A stretch of 64,000 bases of DNA from positions 744,001 through 808,000 of the forward strand of contig NZ_FOOT01000001.1 in NCBI RefSeq assembly GCF_900113285.1, written 5' to 3'. Numbering within the stretch: the stretch's first letter is position 1; the number at the start of each line of letters is the position of its first letter. Below the pieces are notes generated by a model. It saw only the letters and a program-made list of their open reading frames with translations. It was not told the origin of the DNA and did not search any database. Made by a program: the position numbers and the translations under genes. Origin of the DNA: Pontibacter chinhatensis (GTDB lineage Bacteria > Bacteroidota > Bacteroidia > Cytophagales > Hymenobacteraceae). Of this stretch, positions 23,921-33,405 are shown one piece after another.

Positions 23921-25849
23921 TTAGGCCATCGTTTTGCGTACGCGCATGAACCAGTCTACCAGGATGCGGATCTGCTTGTCGGTATAGCCGCGCTCGCGCA
24001 TGCGGCGGGTGAAGTCGCGGTGCTTCTTCTCGTCTTCCTCGTTCGTTTTCACGTTGAAGGAAACCACCGGCAGCAGATCTTCGGTGTTTGTGAAGATCTT
24101 CTTCTCAATCACGTTCTTGATCTTCTCATAGGAATCCCAGCGTGGGCTTTGCCCGCCGTGGTTGGCTTTGTAGCGCAAGAAGAAGTTTGTCACCTCGGAT
24201 CGGAAGTCTTTCGGGTTGGCAATGCCGGCCGGCTTCTCTATCTTTTCCAGTTCCTCGTTCAGGATGCTTCTGTCGAAGATCTCGCCCGAGTCCGGATCGC
24301 GGTAATCGTTGTTCTGCATCCAATGGTCGGCGTAAATCACATACTTCTCAAAGATGTTCTGGCCATACGAGCTGTATGACTCGATATAAGCCTTCTGTAT
24401 CTCATCCGAAATAAACTCGGCATACCTGCTGGCCAGCACCGATTTTATCAGGTGCAGGTACTTGGTCTCGGTTTCCGGCGGAAGCATCATCTTGATCACC
24501 TCCTGCTCCAGCACATACAGCAGGTGTACCGGGTTGGCGGCAATCTCCTCGCTGTCGAAGTTGAAGACTTTGGAGAGGATCTTGAAGGCAAAGCGGGTCG
24601 AAATGCCTTGCATGCCTTCGTTTATACCGGCATCGTCGCGGTACTCCTGTATGGATTTGGCGTTGGGGTCGGTTTCGCGCAGCGTTTCGCCGTTGTACAC
24701 GCGCATCTTGGAGTATATGCTCGAGTTCTCCGGCTCTTTTAACCGCGACATCACCGAAAACTCGGCCAGCAGCTCAATGGTTTTGGGAGCGCAAGGCGCG
24801 TCACGAAGCGAGCTTTCGCGGATGAGCTTTTCGTAGATCTTAATCTCCTCGCTTACGCGCAGCACATAAGGCACCTGCACCTTGTATATACGGTCCAGGA
24901 AGGCCTCGTTCTTTTTATCGTTCAGGAATTTAGCCCACTCCGACTCGTTAGAGTGCGCCAGGATAATGCCATCGAAGGGAATGGCGCCAATGGGCTCGGT
25001 GCCTTTGTAGTTTTTCTCCTGGGTGGCGGTGAGCAGCGGGTTCAGCACCTTTATCGGCGCCTTAAACATCTCCACAAACTCCAGCAAGCCCTGGTTGGCC
25101 AGGCACAGGCCACCGGTATAAGAGTAGGCATCCGGGTCGCTCTGCTGGTACTCGGCCAACTTGCGGATGTCCACCTTACCTACCAGTGTAGAAATGTCCT
25201 GGTTGTTTTCGTCGCCTGGCTCTGTTTTGGAAATTGCGACTTGCTCCTGAATGGAGGGGTACAACCGAATCACCTTGAAGCGGTTCACATCGCCATCGAA
25301 CTCGCGCAGGCGTTTAGAGGCCCAAGGGCTCATGCAGCTGGGCACATAACGGGAAGGAATGCCATACTCACTTTCCAACTCGTCTGTATAGTCGGCAAAC
25401 AGGCCCAGCGGACTCTCGAACACGGGACTGACTTCCTCGCCGGCCTTCAGCACATAAATAGGGTTTTGCTGCATCAGGTGCTTGAGCTTCTCAGCCAGCG
25501 AGCTCTTGCCACCACCCACGGGTCCCATCAGGTAGAGGATCTGCTTCTTCTCCTCCAGCCCCTGCGCCGAGTGGCGGAAGTAAGAAACAATCTGCTCGAT
25601 GGTGCTCTCCATGCCATAAAAATCCCGGAAGGCAGGGTAAATCTTTATCTTCTTGTTCGAGAAGATGCGGCTGAGCACCGGGTCCTGCCGGGTATCCAGA
25701 ATTTCAGGCTCCCCGATGGCATCCAGAATCCGCTCTGCGGGCTTGGCATACATTGTCGGGTCCTGTTTACACTCCTCGAGATAGGCAGCTACTGTCATCT
25801 CATTCAGGGAGGCGCTGTAATTCGTTTTAATCTTTTCTAAAATGTTCAT
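23921..25849 (-). CDS. prkA: PrkA family serine protein kinase (YeaG)
   Basis: A 642-residue AAA+-type protein kinase. The N-terminal AAA+ part has the Walker A MGPVGGGKSS (109-116 region) and GIILAHSNESEW. The C-terminal part (about 430-642) is the PrkA kinase-like domain, with AFKILSKVFNFDSEE and a basic end. Length and order match YeaG of enterobacteria (about 640). It is the first gene of prkA-yeaH-spoVR, a module linked to nutrient stress and stationary phase. Confidence 0.94.
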   Translation of the reverse strand: MNILEKIKTNYSASLNEMTVAAYLEECKQDPTMYAKPAERILDAIGEPEILDTRQDPVLSRIFSNKKIKIYPAFRDFYGMESTIEQIVSYFRHSAQGLEEKKQILYLMGPVGGGKSSLAEKLKHLMQQNPIYVLKAGEEVSPVFESPLGLFADYTDELESEYGIPSRYVPSCMSPWASKRLREFDGDVNRFKVIRLYPSIQEQVAISKTEPGDENNQDISTLVGKVDIRKLAEYQQSDPDAYSYTGGLCLANQGLLEFVEMFKAPIKVLNPLLTATQEKNYKGTEPIGAIPFDGIILAHSNESEWAKFLNDKKNEAFLDRIYKVQVPYVLRVSEEIKIYEKLIRESSLRDAPCAPKTIELLAEFSVMSRLKEPENSSIYSKMRVYNGETLRETDPNAKSIQEYRDDAGINEGMQGISTRFAFKILSKVFNFDSEEIAANPVHLLYVLEQEVIKMMLPPETETKYLHLIKSVLASRYAEFISDEIQKAYIESYSSYGQNIFEKYVIYADHWMQNNDYRDPDSGEIFDRSILNEELEKIEKPAGIANPKDFRSEVTNFFLRYKANHGGQSPRWDSYEKIKNVIEKKIFTNTEDLLPVVSFNVKTNEEDEKKHRDFTRRMRERGYTDKQIRILVDWFMRVRKTMA

Positions 25850-26519
25850 ATCGGGTGTTTCTTACATGTCAGAATCATTTCCATCAAGATTACAGAGCAG
25901 CACCTTTGAGAGTGGCTAAAGTTCCGAAGCGCTGCTAAGCAAATAATCTGAGCATAACTGTAGGTCTTTTTTATAAGCTGATTTCCAAACGAATGAGAGG
26001 CAGCCCGTGCCTTCTATGTTAAGAAGCATCCCTTAAGCGGGACTTGTTACCCTGATGATAAAGCAGCTATGGCCTTACATACCATCTGCTACACCGTTAG
26101 CCTATACTTTACAGCCAAACAGCACCCAACTGACGCCTTATGCCTTATGTTACAGACTACAGGGACCTGCTCCCCGTCACCTGCCGCTCCCTGAGGAAGA
26201 GCCTGCATTTATTGCCTTACGGGTGGCAATAGTGACTACCTTAGAAACATCGCTTTTCTGCTTTAGATTCAAAAAGGTTTATATTTTATACTATTAAGGT
26301 TATAAAAAGTATACCTCCTTGCTAAAAATTTTTGCCACCATCAGGAAAATAGTGCCTGTTTAGGTACAAATACCAGTATGCACAACTAAGACTTGGGCTG
26401 AAGTTTATAGGCTAATTTGTATATTGGGCCTCGCGAAGGCGCGTTGTAGCAAGGAAAGTTAAATTTCCGAAAGTATAACCTCAGCCTTTGCAGCCACGCC
26501 AACACAAACAACAACAGAT
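25850..26519. other. Divergent gap between prkA and the MaoC gene, no gene seen
   Basis: A 670-bp gap that should hold the prkA operon promoter (minus) and the MaoC promoter (plus). An open frame at 26055-26297 has no coding character. Several TATACTT words are present (26105, 26475). No repeat copy or RNA was recognised. Confidence 0.4.
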
Positions 26520-26987
26520 ATGAGCCAGTTAGTAATTAGCACCCTCGACGAACTTACCAAGTATGAGGGCACCGAAATGGGCGTTTCGGATTACCATACC
26601 ATTACGCAGGAGCAGATACAGAAATTTGCCGATGCCACCCTGGATCACCAATGGATTCACCTGGATGCAGAGCGGGCCAAAACTGAGTCGCCGTTTGGGG
26701 CTACGATTGCCCACGGTTACCTGACCGTTTCGCTGCTGCCTTACCTGTGGTCGCAGATTACCTCCATCCAGAACCTGAAGATGCAGGTGAACTACGAGAT
26801 CGAGAGCCTGCGCTTTAACCAGGCGGTTGTGGTAAACGACCGCGTGCGCCTGCGCGCCAAGCTGCTGTCGGTAAAGAACCTGCGCGGCATTGCCAAAGCC
26901 CGGCTGGAGGTAACGCTGGAGATTGAGAACAGCAGGAAGCCCGCCTTCACAGGCATCATCACCTTCCTGTACCACTTTAACGACTAA
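26520..26987 (+). CDS. MaoC-like (R)-specific enoyl-CoA hydratase
   Basis: A 155-residue single hot-dog domain protein. The hydratase motif is clear: Asp42 and His47 in DATLDHQWIHLD, followed by SPFGATIAHGYLTVSLLP. Such enzymes hydrate trans-2-enoyl-CoA to (R)-3-hydroxyacyl-CoA in fatty-acid or polyhydroxyalkanoate metabolism. The substrate cannot be told from sequence. It starts at the first ATG after a 5'-leader and is followed 46 bp later by a small gene in the same direction. Confidence 0.9.
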   Translation: MSQLVISTLDELTKYEGTEMGVSDYHTITQEQIQKFADATLDHQWIHLDAERAKTESPFGATIAHGYLTVSLLPYLWSQITSIQNLKMQVNYEIESLRFNQAVVVNDRVRLRAKLLSVKNLRGIAKARLEVTLEIENSRKPAFTGIITFLYHFND

Positions 26988-27033
26988 GGACCGCCCCTGC
27001 TGCAGCAGCGCTATACTTTTAAATCCGGTTCCT

Positions 27034-27459
27034 ATGCTAAAACCAGAAGACCTCCCCATCTACCGCAAAGGAGAAGAGATTTTCCACCTCACCACTTCTA
27101 TTGTGGGGCTGATACCGGAAGACAATGCGCTGCTGCAGCACCTGCGGGAGATAATGCTGACCGACGCCGCCATGCTGACCGTTAAGGTAGCCAGTGCGGT
27201 GGGCGCAGACATTTACGACATGCAGATGGAGAGCGCAGTGCTTATCCGAAAGGCTGCCCGCGACCTGCTCACCAACTGCACGGCCCTGAAGATGTATGGT
27301 TTTGAGGAATCCACCTACCTGCCCCTGCTGCGCAACGCCATCGAGGAATACAGGGTGCTGTTTGTAGCGTGGGTTGCCACCTTCGACCCCTGGAACTACT
27401 TCTGGGACGATTGGGGCCTGTTTAACCCTCCGGGCGCTACAAAAGAGGATAACCTGTAG
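27034..27459 (+). CDS. Hypothetical helical protein (141 aa)
   Basis: Predicted to be a helical bundle (LLQHLREIMLTDAAMLTVKVASAVG, VLIRKAARDLLTNCTALKMYG, LLRNAIEEYRVLFVAWVATF) ending in an aromatic tail FDPWNYFWDDWGLFNPPG. No signal or membrane segment. I do not recognise the family; the repeated pattern of helices recalls 23S-rRNA-IVS four-helix proteins but I would not claim it. The start MLKPEDLPIYRKGEEI is chosen because the longer frame overlaps the MaoC gene. Confidence 0.7.
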   Translation: MLKPEDLPIYRKGEEIFHLTTSIVGLIPEDNALLQHLREIMLTDAAMLTVKVASAVGADIYDMQMESAVLIRKAARDLLTNCTALKMYGFEESTYLPLLRNAIEEYRVLFVAWVATFDPWNYFWDDWGLFNPPGATKEDNL

Positions 27460-27629
27460 ACTTTTTTTCCAAGATACTTCTCTCTTATTCGGTTAAGTAT
27501 TGCCCAGGATGTGGGGCAGTATACTTTCTTACACCCGACTTCCACCTTCCTCCGTAAAAGCAGGGTTTGTAAAGAACTGCTTTATACTTTTGCAGCTCCT
27601 GAACTTACGCAAAGTATAAAACCCCTGCC

Positions 27630-28826
27630 ATGACGCCTGCCCCTACTTCTGCCCCCGCCCCTCAGCTTACCCGTACTACCCTCTGGCTGATGACCATTGC
27701 CTCCGGTATGGTGGTTGCCAACAACTACTACAACCAGCCGCTGCTGGTAAAAATGGCGGATACTTTTCAGGTGTCGGAGGCGAGCGCGGGGATGGTAGCC
27801 ATGCTGGCACAGGTGGGATACGCTATTGGCCTGCTCTTCATCATTCCGCTGGGCGATATGCTGCGCCGCAAGCGGCTTATCCTGATAGATTTTGTGCTGA
27901 TTGTGCTCTCGCTGCTGCTGGCGGCCTTCTCAACCAACATTTATACGCTGATGGCAGCCAGCCTGCTGATCGGCGCCACCTGCGTGGTGCCGCAGTTGTT
28001 TGTGCCCATGGCCGCGCACCTGGCCAGGCCGGAGGAACGCGGCAAAGCTGTGGGTACCGTCATGAGTGGCCTGTTGGTGGGTATCCTTTTCTCGCGCACG
28101 CTCAGCGGCTTTGTGGGTGAGCACCTGGGCTGGCGGGCCATGTACCTGATCGCTGCCGGGTTAATGGTACTGTTATGGCTGGCCCTATACTTTCTGCTGC
28201 CGGAGATACAGCCCCAGTTTAAAGGAAACTATAAAAGTTTGATGAAGTCGTTGGTGCACTTGTTCCGCACAGAGCCTCTGCTCAGGCTGGCCTCGGCGCG
28301 AGGGGCGCTGTCCTTTGCCTGCTTCGGCGGTTTCTGGACCACGCTCGTCTTTCTGTTGGAGGGCCCGCCTTTCTTTGCCGGCAGTGACGTAGCCGGTGCC
28401 TTCGGGCTGGTGGGTGCGGGAGGAGCCATCATGGCCTCCGTTATGGGCCGCCTCAGCGACAGGTTCGATACCCGTTCTGTGCAGATAGTAACGCTGGCTA
28501 TGCTCGTGGTGTCTTACCTAGTCTTCGGCTTCTCGGGCCAGAGCATGATTGGCCTGGTGGTAGGCGTTATACTGCTGGACCTGGGCCTGCAGGGTTCTCA
28601 CATCTCTAACCAAACCCAGATTTTTGCCCTTCACCCGGAGGCGCGCAACCGCCTGAACACCGTTTACATGTTTACCTACTTTATCGGCGGGGCCACCGGA
28701 ACCATCCTCGCTACCCAGGCCTGGCAAGTATGGCGCTGGAACGGCGTGGTAGCTGTAGGCCTTATTTTCTCTGCGCTGGCGCTGGCTGTGCATATGGTAT
28801 TTTCTCGAAGGAGGAGCAAATCATAA
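27630..28826 (+). CDS. MFS transporter
   Basis: A 398-residue inner-membrane protein with about 12 hydrophobic segments. The loop between segments 2 and 3 carries the MFS signature GDMLRRKRLILID (about residue 74), and a second copy GRLSDRFDTRSV starts the C-terminal half. MVVANNYYNQPLLVKM in the first segment is typical of the NepI/YdhP-like drug:H+ antiporter group. The substrate is unknown; efflux of a small molecule is likely. It is a single gene, preceded by a TACTTTTG box (27585-27592) whose spacing to the TTTG at 27566 is short. Confidence 0.9.
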   Translation: MTPAPTSAPAPQLTRTTLWLMTIASGMVVANNYYNQPLLVKMADTFQVSEASAGMVAMLAQVGYAIGLLFIIPLGDMLRRKRLILIDFVLIVLSLLLAAFSTNIYTLMAASLLIGATCVVPQLFVPMAAHLARPEERGKAVGTVMSGLLVGILFSRTLSGFVGEHLGWRAMYLIAAGLMVLLWLALYFLLPEIQPQFKGNYKSLMKSLVHLFRTEPLLRLASARGALSFACFGGFWTTLVFLLEGPPFFAGSDVAGAFGLVGAGGAIMASVMGRLSDRFDTRSVQIVTLAMLVVSYLVFGFSGQSMIGLVVGVILLDLGLQGSHISNQTQIFALHPEARNRLNTVYMFTYFIGGATGTILATQAWQVWRWNGVVAVGLIFSALALAVHMVFSRRRSKS

Positions 28827-28854
28827 TAATGACTTTGCAGCGCGGGAGAAAGTA

Positions 28855-29520
28855 GTACCGGGTCCAACCACCCCTGCCCCTCCTTGCCTAAGGCGGGGAG
28901 TCCGTTGTTACTCTGGCTGAAGTATAAGTACTGTAGCGACAGTTCTCGCGTGGACAGGTCGCGACCTGTCCCTACAAAGTATAAACCTGCCCCTCCGAGG
29001 AAGGGAATTTTCTGTTAACGATTTACACCCCTATGAGCGTTGCTCGCAAGCTTCGAACTCCCGTTCTCAATTGTGCTGAAGGGGACAGTTTATACTTACC
29101 CTTTCTCTGTCATCTCGAGTACTCTTGAGGCGAGAGCCGAAAAGAGCCAGCCTAGCTGTGAGAGAACTATCAGTGAATTCTAACCAGTTCTCTCCCAAAG
29201 GTCGAGATGACAGTATTGGCCGTAGCTATCGAATGCTTCCCAGCCTTTGGGTTGAGCGCCTTCTAGATTTCCGGTGCCGCAGGCAGCCCGAGGCACGAGG
29301 GCAGGAAATGTACACCGCGCGATGCCCTGATCGAGGGCCCCTACCCCCAAGGCGAGGCCTCCCGGCCTGGGAGGGCAGAAAGCAAGAGGTGCAACTATAG
29401 GTATGTGGGGCTGGAGGATGAACGAAGGCTAGTAAGTATAGCTTGTGTCAAGTTGCAGGAGGCAGTAACTAGGAAAGTATAGCCCAAGTATAAAAGTCCA
29501 GCAAGTATAAAAGTATAGCA
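28855..29520 (+). repeat. Large composite intergenic repeat, copy 3
   Basis: Starts GTACCGGGTCCAACCACCCC. Modules: a CCCCTCCTTGCCTAAGGCGGGG palindrome, GGACAGGTCGCGACCTGTCC (28952-28971), a CCCCTATGAGCG ... GCTTCGAACTCCCGTTCTC ... AGGGGACAG module (about 29029-29087), CTGTCATCTCGAG ... TCGAGATGACAG (29108-29213), the conserved core (29238-29380), and a tail of AAGTATA words. An open frame at 29125-29400 lies wholly inside the repeat and is not a gene. It is followed directly by two triple-palindrome elements. Confidence 0.88.
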
Positions 29521-29531
29521 GAAGCAAGTAT

Positions 29532-29600
29532 GGCTTTTCAAGCCACTCGGATTGCAAATCCGAGAAGATAGGAAGGCACAGGTTGCAAACCCGCGCCAGC
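29532..29600 (+). repeat. Triple-palindrome element (copy 4)
   Basis: GGCTT-TTC-AAGCC, CTCGGATT-GCA-AATCCGAG and AGGTT-GCA-AACCC, ending GCGCCAGC. The arms of the middle palindrome differ from other copies on both sides in a compensated way. Confidence 0.8.
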
Positions 29601-29656
29601 AATAGGGGATTACGGAGCAGTTAGAAGTATAAAAGTGTAGCCAACCTATAAACTAT

Positions 29657-29726
29657 GGCTTTTCAAGCCAGCCGGGTTACAAACCCGACACCACTGTAGG
29701 ACACAAGTCTGAAGACTTGCGCCAGG
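29657..29726 (+). repeat. Triple-palindrome element (copy 5)
   Basis: GGCTT-TTC-AAGCC, CGGGTT-ACA-AACCCG and CAAGTC-TGAA-GACTTG, ending GCGCCAGG. The third palindrome has a wholly different arm sequence from the other copies but is still perfect. Confidence 0.8.
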
Positions 29727-29795
29727 AAAGGTGAAGTATAAAGTATAACTTAGCCGGCTGCAAAAGGTATACTATAAAACCCAAGCACGCACACT

Positions 29796-30110
29796 ATGAT
29801 GGAAAACCCAAACCTGGAGAACTGGGACGAGGAACGCTATAAAGAACTCAACACCTACTTCCGCATCAAAATCGAGCTCATGCTGCGCACTAACCCGCAC
29901 TTAGTGGCACAGCAGCAGGAAAACACCACCATGCACCTGCAGCAGCTGGTAAACGAGTTGAGCGAAGAAGATAAGGAGCGCTGGGAAGAGTTTATGCGGC
30001 TGGACAAGCAGAAAATGGAGCTCGACATCTGGAACCACCTGCACGGCAAGGGAACCCGCTTCCGCCCCGGCATCGGCTTTACCAAATCCGACGACGACAC
30101 CACCTGGTAG
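29796..30110 (+). CDS. Hypothetical acidic protein (104 aa)
   Basis: A soluble, helical, acidic protein (WDEERYKELNTYFRIKIELML, LQQLVNELSEEDKERWEEFMRLDKQK) with a C-terminal GKGTRFRPGIGFTKSDDDTTW. No known motif. It converges with the DUF4268 gene, with only 2 bp between the stops. The first two codons are both ATG; either may be used. Confidence 0.65.
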   Translation: MMENPNLENWDEERYKELNTYFRIKIELMLRTNPHLVAQQQENTTMHLQQLVNELSEEDKERWEEFMRLDKQKMELDIWNHLHGKGTRFRPGIGFTKSDDDTTW

Positions 30111-30112
30111 GC

Positions 30113-30568
30113 CTATCCTTCAAAGCTATACTTGGCATCGCTCCAGAAGGCATCGAGGGCGATGATGCGGGGCTTCAGAAAAGAGATAAGCGCCGGCCAG
30201 TCTTCTTTGTCGAACACGTTTACCGGAGCAATCTCCTTGTAGATGCGGCTCACCACGCGCCCCGTACTGTCCGAGGCATGCAGCACCCACTCCCACTCCT
30301 CGCCCAGCGTTTCGTGCAGCATGGTCTTATGCTCCTCAAACTGCTCAAACACCAGCTGCTGCAACTCCGTGTCCGGGTGCGTCAGCTCGATGGCAATGTA
30401 GCCGCGCTTGTTGTCAGCATTCATCCGGAAGTATACATCCTTAACCCCGGTTTTATAGTTGAGCCAGTTCACCTTCCAGCCCTCCGCCGAAAGCTGCGGT
30501 GAGAGGTACTGGCCGAAGGTGGTCCAGAACTGCTGCCTTAACTGGGATGCCTGCTCGCGGGTATACAT
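30113..30568 (-). CDS. DUF4268 family protein
   Basis: A 151-residue protein resembling the DUF4268 domain: SQLRQQFWTTFGQYLSP at the start, YFRMNADNKRGYIAIEL in the middle, and FDKEDWPALISFLKPRIIALDAFW at the end. The domain also occurs at the C-terminus of some nuclease-like proteins, but no catalytic function is established. The start MYTREQASQLRQQFW is the family start; the frame is open to 30757 without coding character. Confidence 0.8.
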   Translation of the reverse strand: MYTREQASQLRQQFWTTFGQYLSPQLSAEGWKVNWLNYKTGVKDVYFRMNADNKRGYIAIELTHPDTELQQLVFEQFEEHKTMLHETLGEEWEWVLHASDSTGRVVSRIYKEIAPVNVFDKEDWPALISFLKPRIIALDAFWSDAKYSFEG

Positions 30569-31316
30569 GCTGCAAAAATAGCGGATTCTATACTTTAAAA
30601 CTACCTTCGGCTGGTATGCTTTCCAGTACCCTTCCAACCTCACTTTAGCAATCTCTCCGTATACGACTACTCGTAAAACAGCAAGTATGGAGACTTGCGA
30701 TCTATGGCTTCTGCTACAGAAGGCGGGACAGTTTTGCCTGGTTATCCGTAGAAGCAAAGTATAGGAACGAGCAACAGCTAAATCAGTCTCTTCTAACGGT
30801 TATTACTCTATAGAAATCAGACCACTAAGTAGCAACGTCGGCAAGCTTGATTTAACAAAGATAGGAGCCTAATCGGGCCATCTCATAGACCGGAAATGTA
30901 AGCTGCACGCCTTGTTGTTTTAAATAAACTGAACGGGGTACCAGCAAGAGGGCTTAAATGCAGCCCAAGTAGGTAAACTAACGTATTCCCAAAAGTGAAC
31001 AGCGGCAAAATAAGCTTAATCTATAGATTTAGCTCATTGCACTTATACTTCTGGTTACAAGCCACAAATATCCATTTAGGTAAATTTATACTTGAAGTAT
31101 AAATTAATTAGGATGTGGCAAGGACTTTACTTTTTACGTTTGCATTCCGAAACATTCTGCCCTTTTATCGTTTATGATGTTAGCAACGTTCCACGCCTAT
31201 ATTAAAACATTGCTAAAAGGAGATATAAAGCCGTTGGTTCGTTTCATTTTAGAACAATTTTGTCTAATTTCGCTGTACATTAAAAGACACTACTACGCAA
31301 TAAAAAGCTAATACAC
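30569..31316. other. Long gap upstream of citrate synthase, no gene
   Basis: A 748-bp divergent gap. It is AT-rich near the gltA side, with TATACTTGAAGTATA (31089-31103) among several such words. No RNA gene or repeat copy was recognised. The gltA promoter is expected here. Confidence 0.4.
31135..31142 (+). promoter_or_regulatory. Candidate gltA -7 box TACGTTTG
   Basis: A perfect TAnnTTTG match 174 bp before the citrate synthase ATG. The -33 TTTG is not evident, and the implied leader of about 170 nt is long. Confidence 0.35.
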
Positions 31317-32603
<1,287 letters not shown>

Positions 32604-32628
32604 TCCGGTTTAAAGTATAAAACAGAAA

Positions 32629-32656
32629 AGGCTGGCCTTCGGGTCGGCCTTTTTCT
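32629..32656 (+). terminator. Rho-independent terminator of gltA
   Basis: Stem AAGGCTGGCC / GGTCGGCCTT (two G-T pairs) with a TTCG loop, followed by TTTCTTTT. Confidence 0.88.
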
Positions 32657-32748
32657 TTTGCCCTTCCCCTGCAATGACCGGCGTCATTTTATACTCTTTA
32701 CCTCGGCGCTACCTTGCGCGTATACTTATACTATAGTTTTATACTTTC

Positions 32749-33198
32749 ATGACGAAGATCAGGCTCACCAGGCTTTTCACGTTTGAGACGGCGCACGCCC
32801 TTCTGCACTACGACGGTCCCTGCCGCCGCATTCACGGCCACTCCTACAAGCTGGAGGTTACGGTTATCGGCACGCCCCTGGTGGAGGAAGAGCACCCCAA
32901 GAACGGCATGGTGATGGACTTCGGGGATTTGAAGCAGTTGGTGCAGGAGCACATTGTGCAACCCTTCGACCATGCCTTGGTGCTGGCACAGGAAAGCCCG
33001 CAGGACTTGCTGGAGCAGCTGCGCAAGTATGACCATAAACTAGTACTTACCCCCTACCAGCCCACCTGCGAAAACATGCTCATCGACTTTCAGCACCGCC
33101 TGCAGCAGCGCCTGCCAGGCCATGTGCAGCTGCACCACCTCAAGCTCTGGGAAACGCAGAACTCCTTTGCCGAGTGGTACGCGGAGGATAACCGGTAA
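32749..33198 (+). CDS. queD: 6-carboxytetrahydropterin synthase (QueD)
   Basis: Converts 7,8-dihydroneopterin triphosphate to 6-carboxytetrahydropterin in queuosine/deazapurine synthesis; related to 6-pyruvoyl-tetrahydropterin synthase. The 149-residue protein has the zinc histidines His16 (ETAHALL) and His29/His31 (RIHGHSY), the catalytic Cys25 (GPCRRIHGH) and Glu near the end (ETQNSFAEW). QueC and QueE are not in the window, so QueD versus a PTPS-like role rests on sequence alone. It stands alone with its own terminator. Confidence 0.9.
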   Translation: MTKIRLTRLFTFETAHALLHYDGPCRRIHGHSYKLEVTVIGTPLVEEEHPKNGMVMDFGDLKQLVQEHIVQPFDHALVLAQESPQDLLEQLRKYDHKLVLTPYQPTCENMLIDFQHRLQQRLPGHVQLHHLKLWETQNSFAEWYAEDNR

Positions 33199-33219
33199 AC
33201 AGTACGATTTATACTTTGG

Positions 33220-33262
33220 CAGCGGCCTTTATACTTCAGAAAGTATAAAGGCCGCTGTTTTT
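33220..33262 (+). terminator. Terminator of queD built from an inverted AAGTATA pair
   Basis: A perfect 17-bp stem, CAGCGGCCTTTATACTT and its complement, with a CAGA loop, followed by TTTTT. The inner stem is TATACTT / AAGTATA, the word overrepresented in the window. Confidence 0.92.
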
Positions 33263-33405
33263 GCTGGCAGGCATTCACCAACTCCTGCAAGTATATTTTA
33301 ACCGCTGCCCTAGCTTAAAGAGGTATATATTTAAATCAAAATGTATACCTTTAGCCCCTGTTACTGAACCACCTATACTTCATCACCACCGTTCACTTTT
33401 AGCCT

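Noticed and set aside
26055..26297. 80-codon frame in the gap before the MaoC gene
   Set aside because: Composition is like the surrounding gap, it has no family resemblance, and it ends in low-complexity AT sequence.
27566..27592. TTTG / TACTTTTG pair as a promoter for the MFS gene
   Set aside because: The spacing (15 bp) is short for the Bacteroidota consensus, and the -7 match arises from the ubiquitous TATACTT word, so it is not reported as a feature.
29525..29730. Closely spaced palindromic units that might be a CRISPR array
   Set aside because: The units are not identical, the intervals are not spacer-like, and no cas genes are near.
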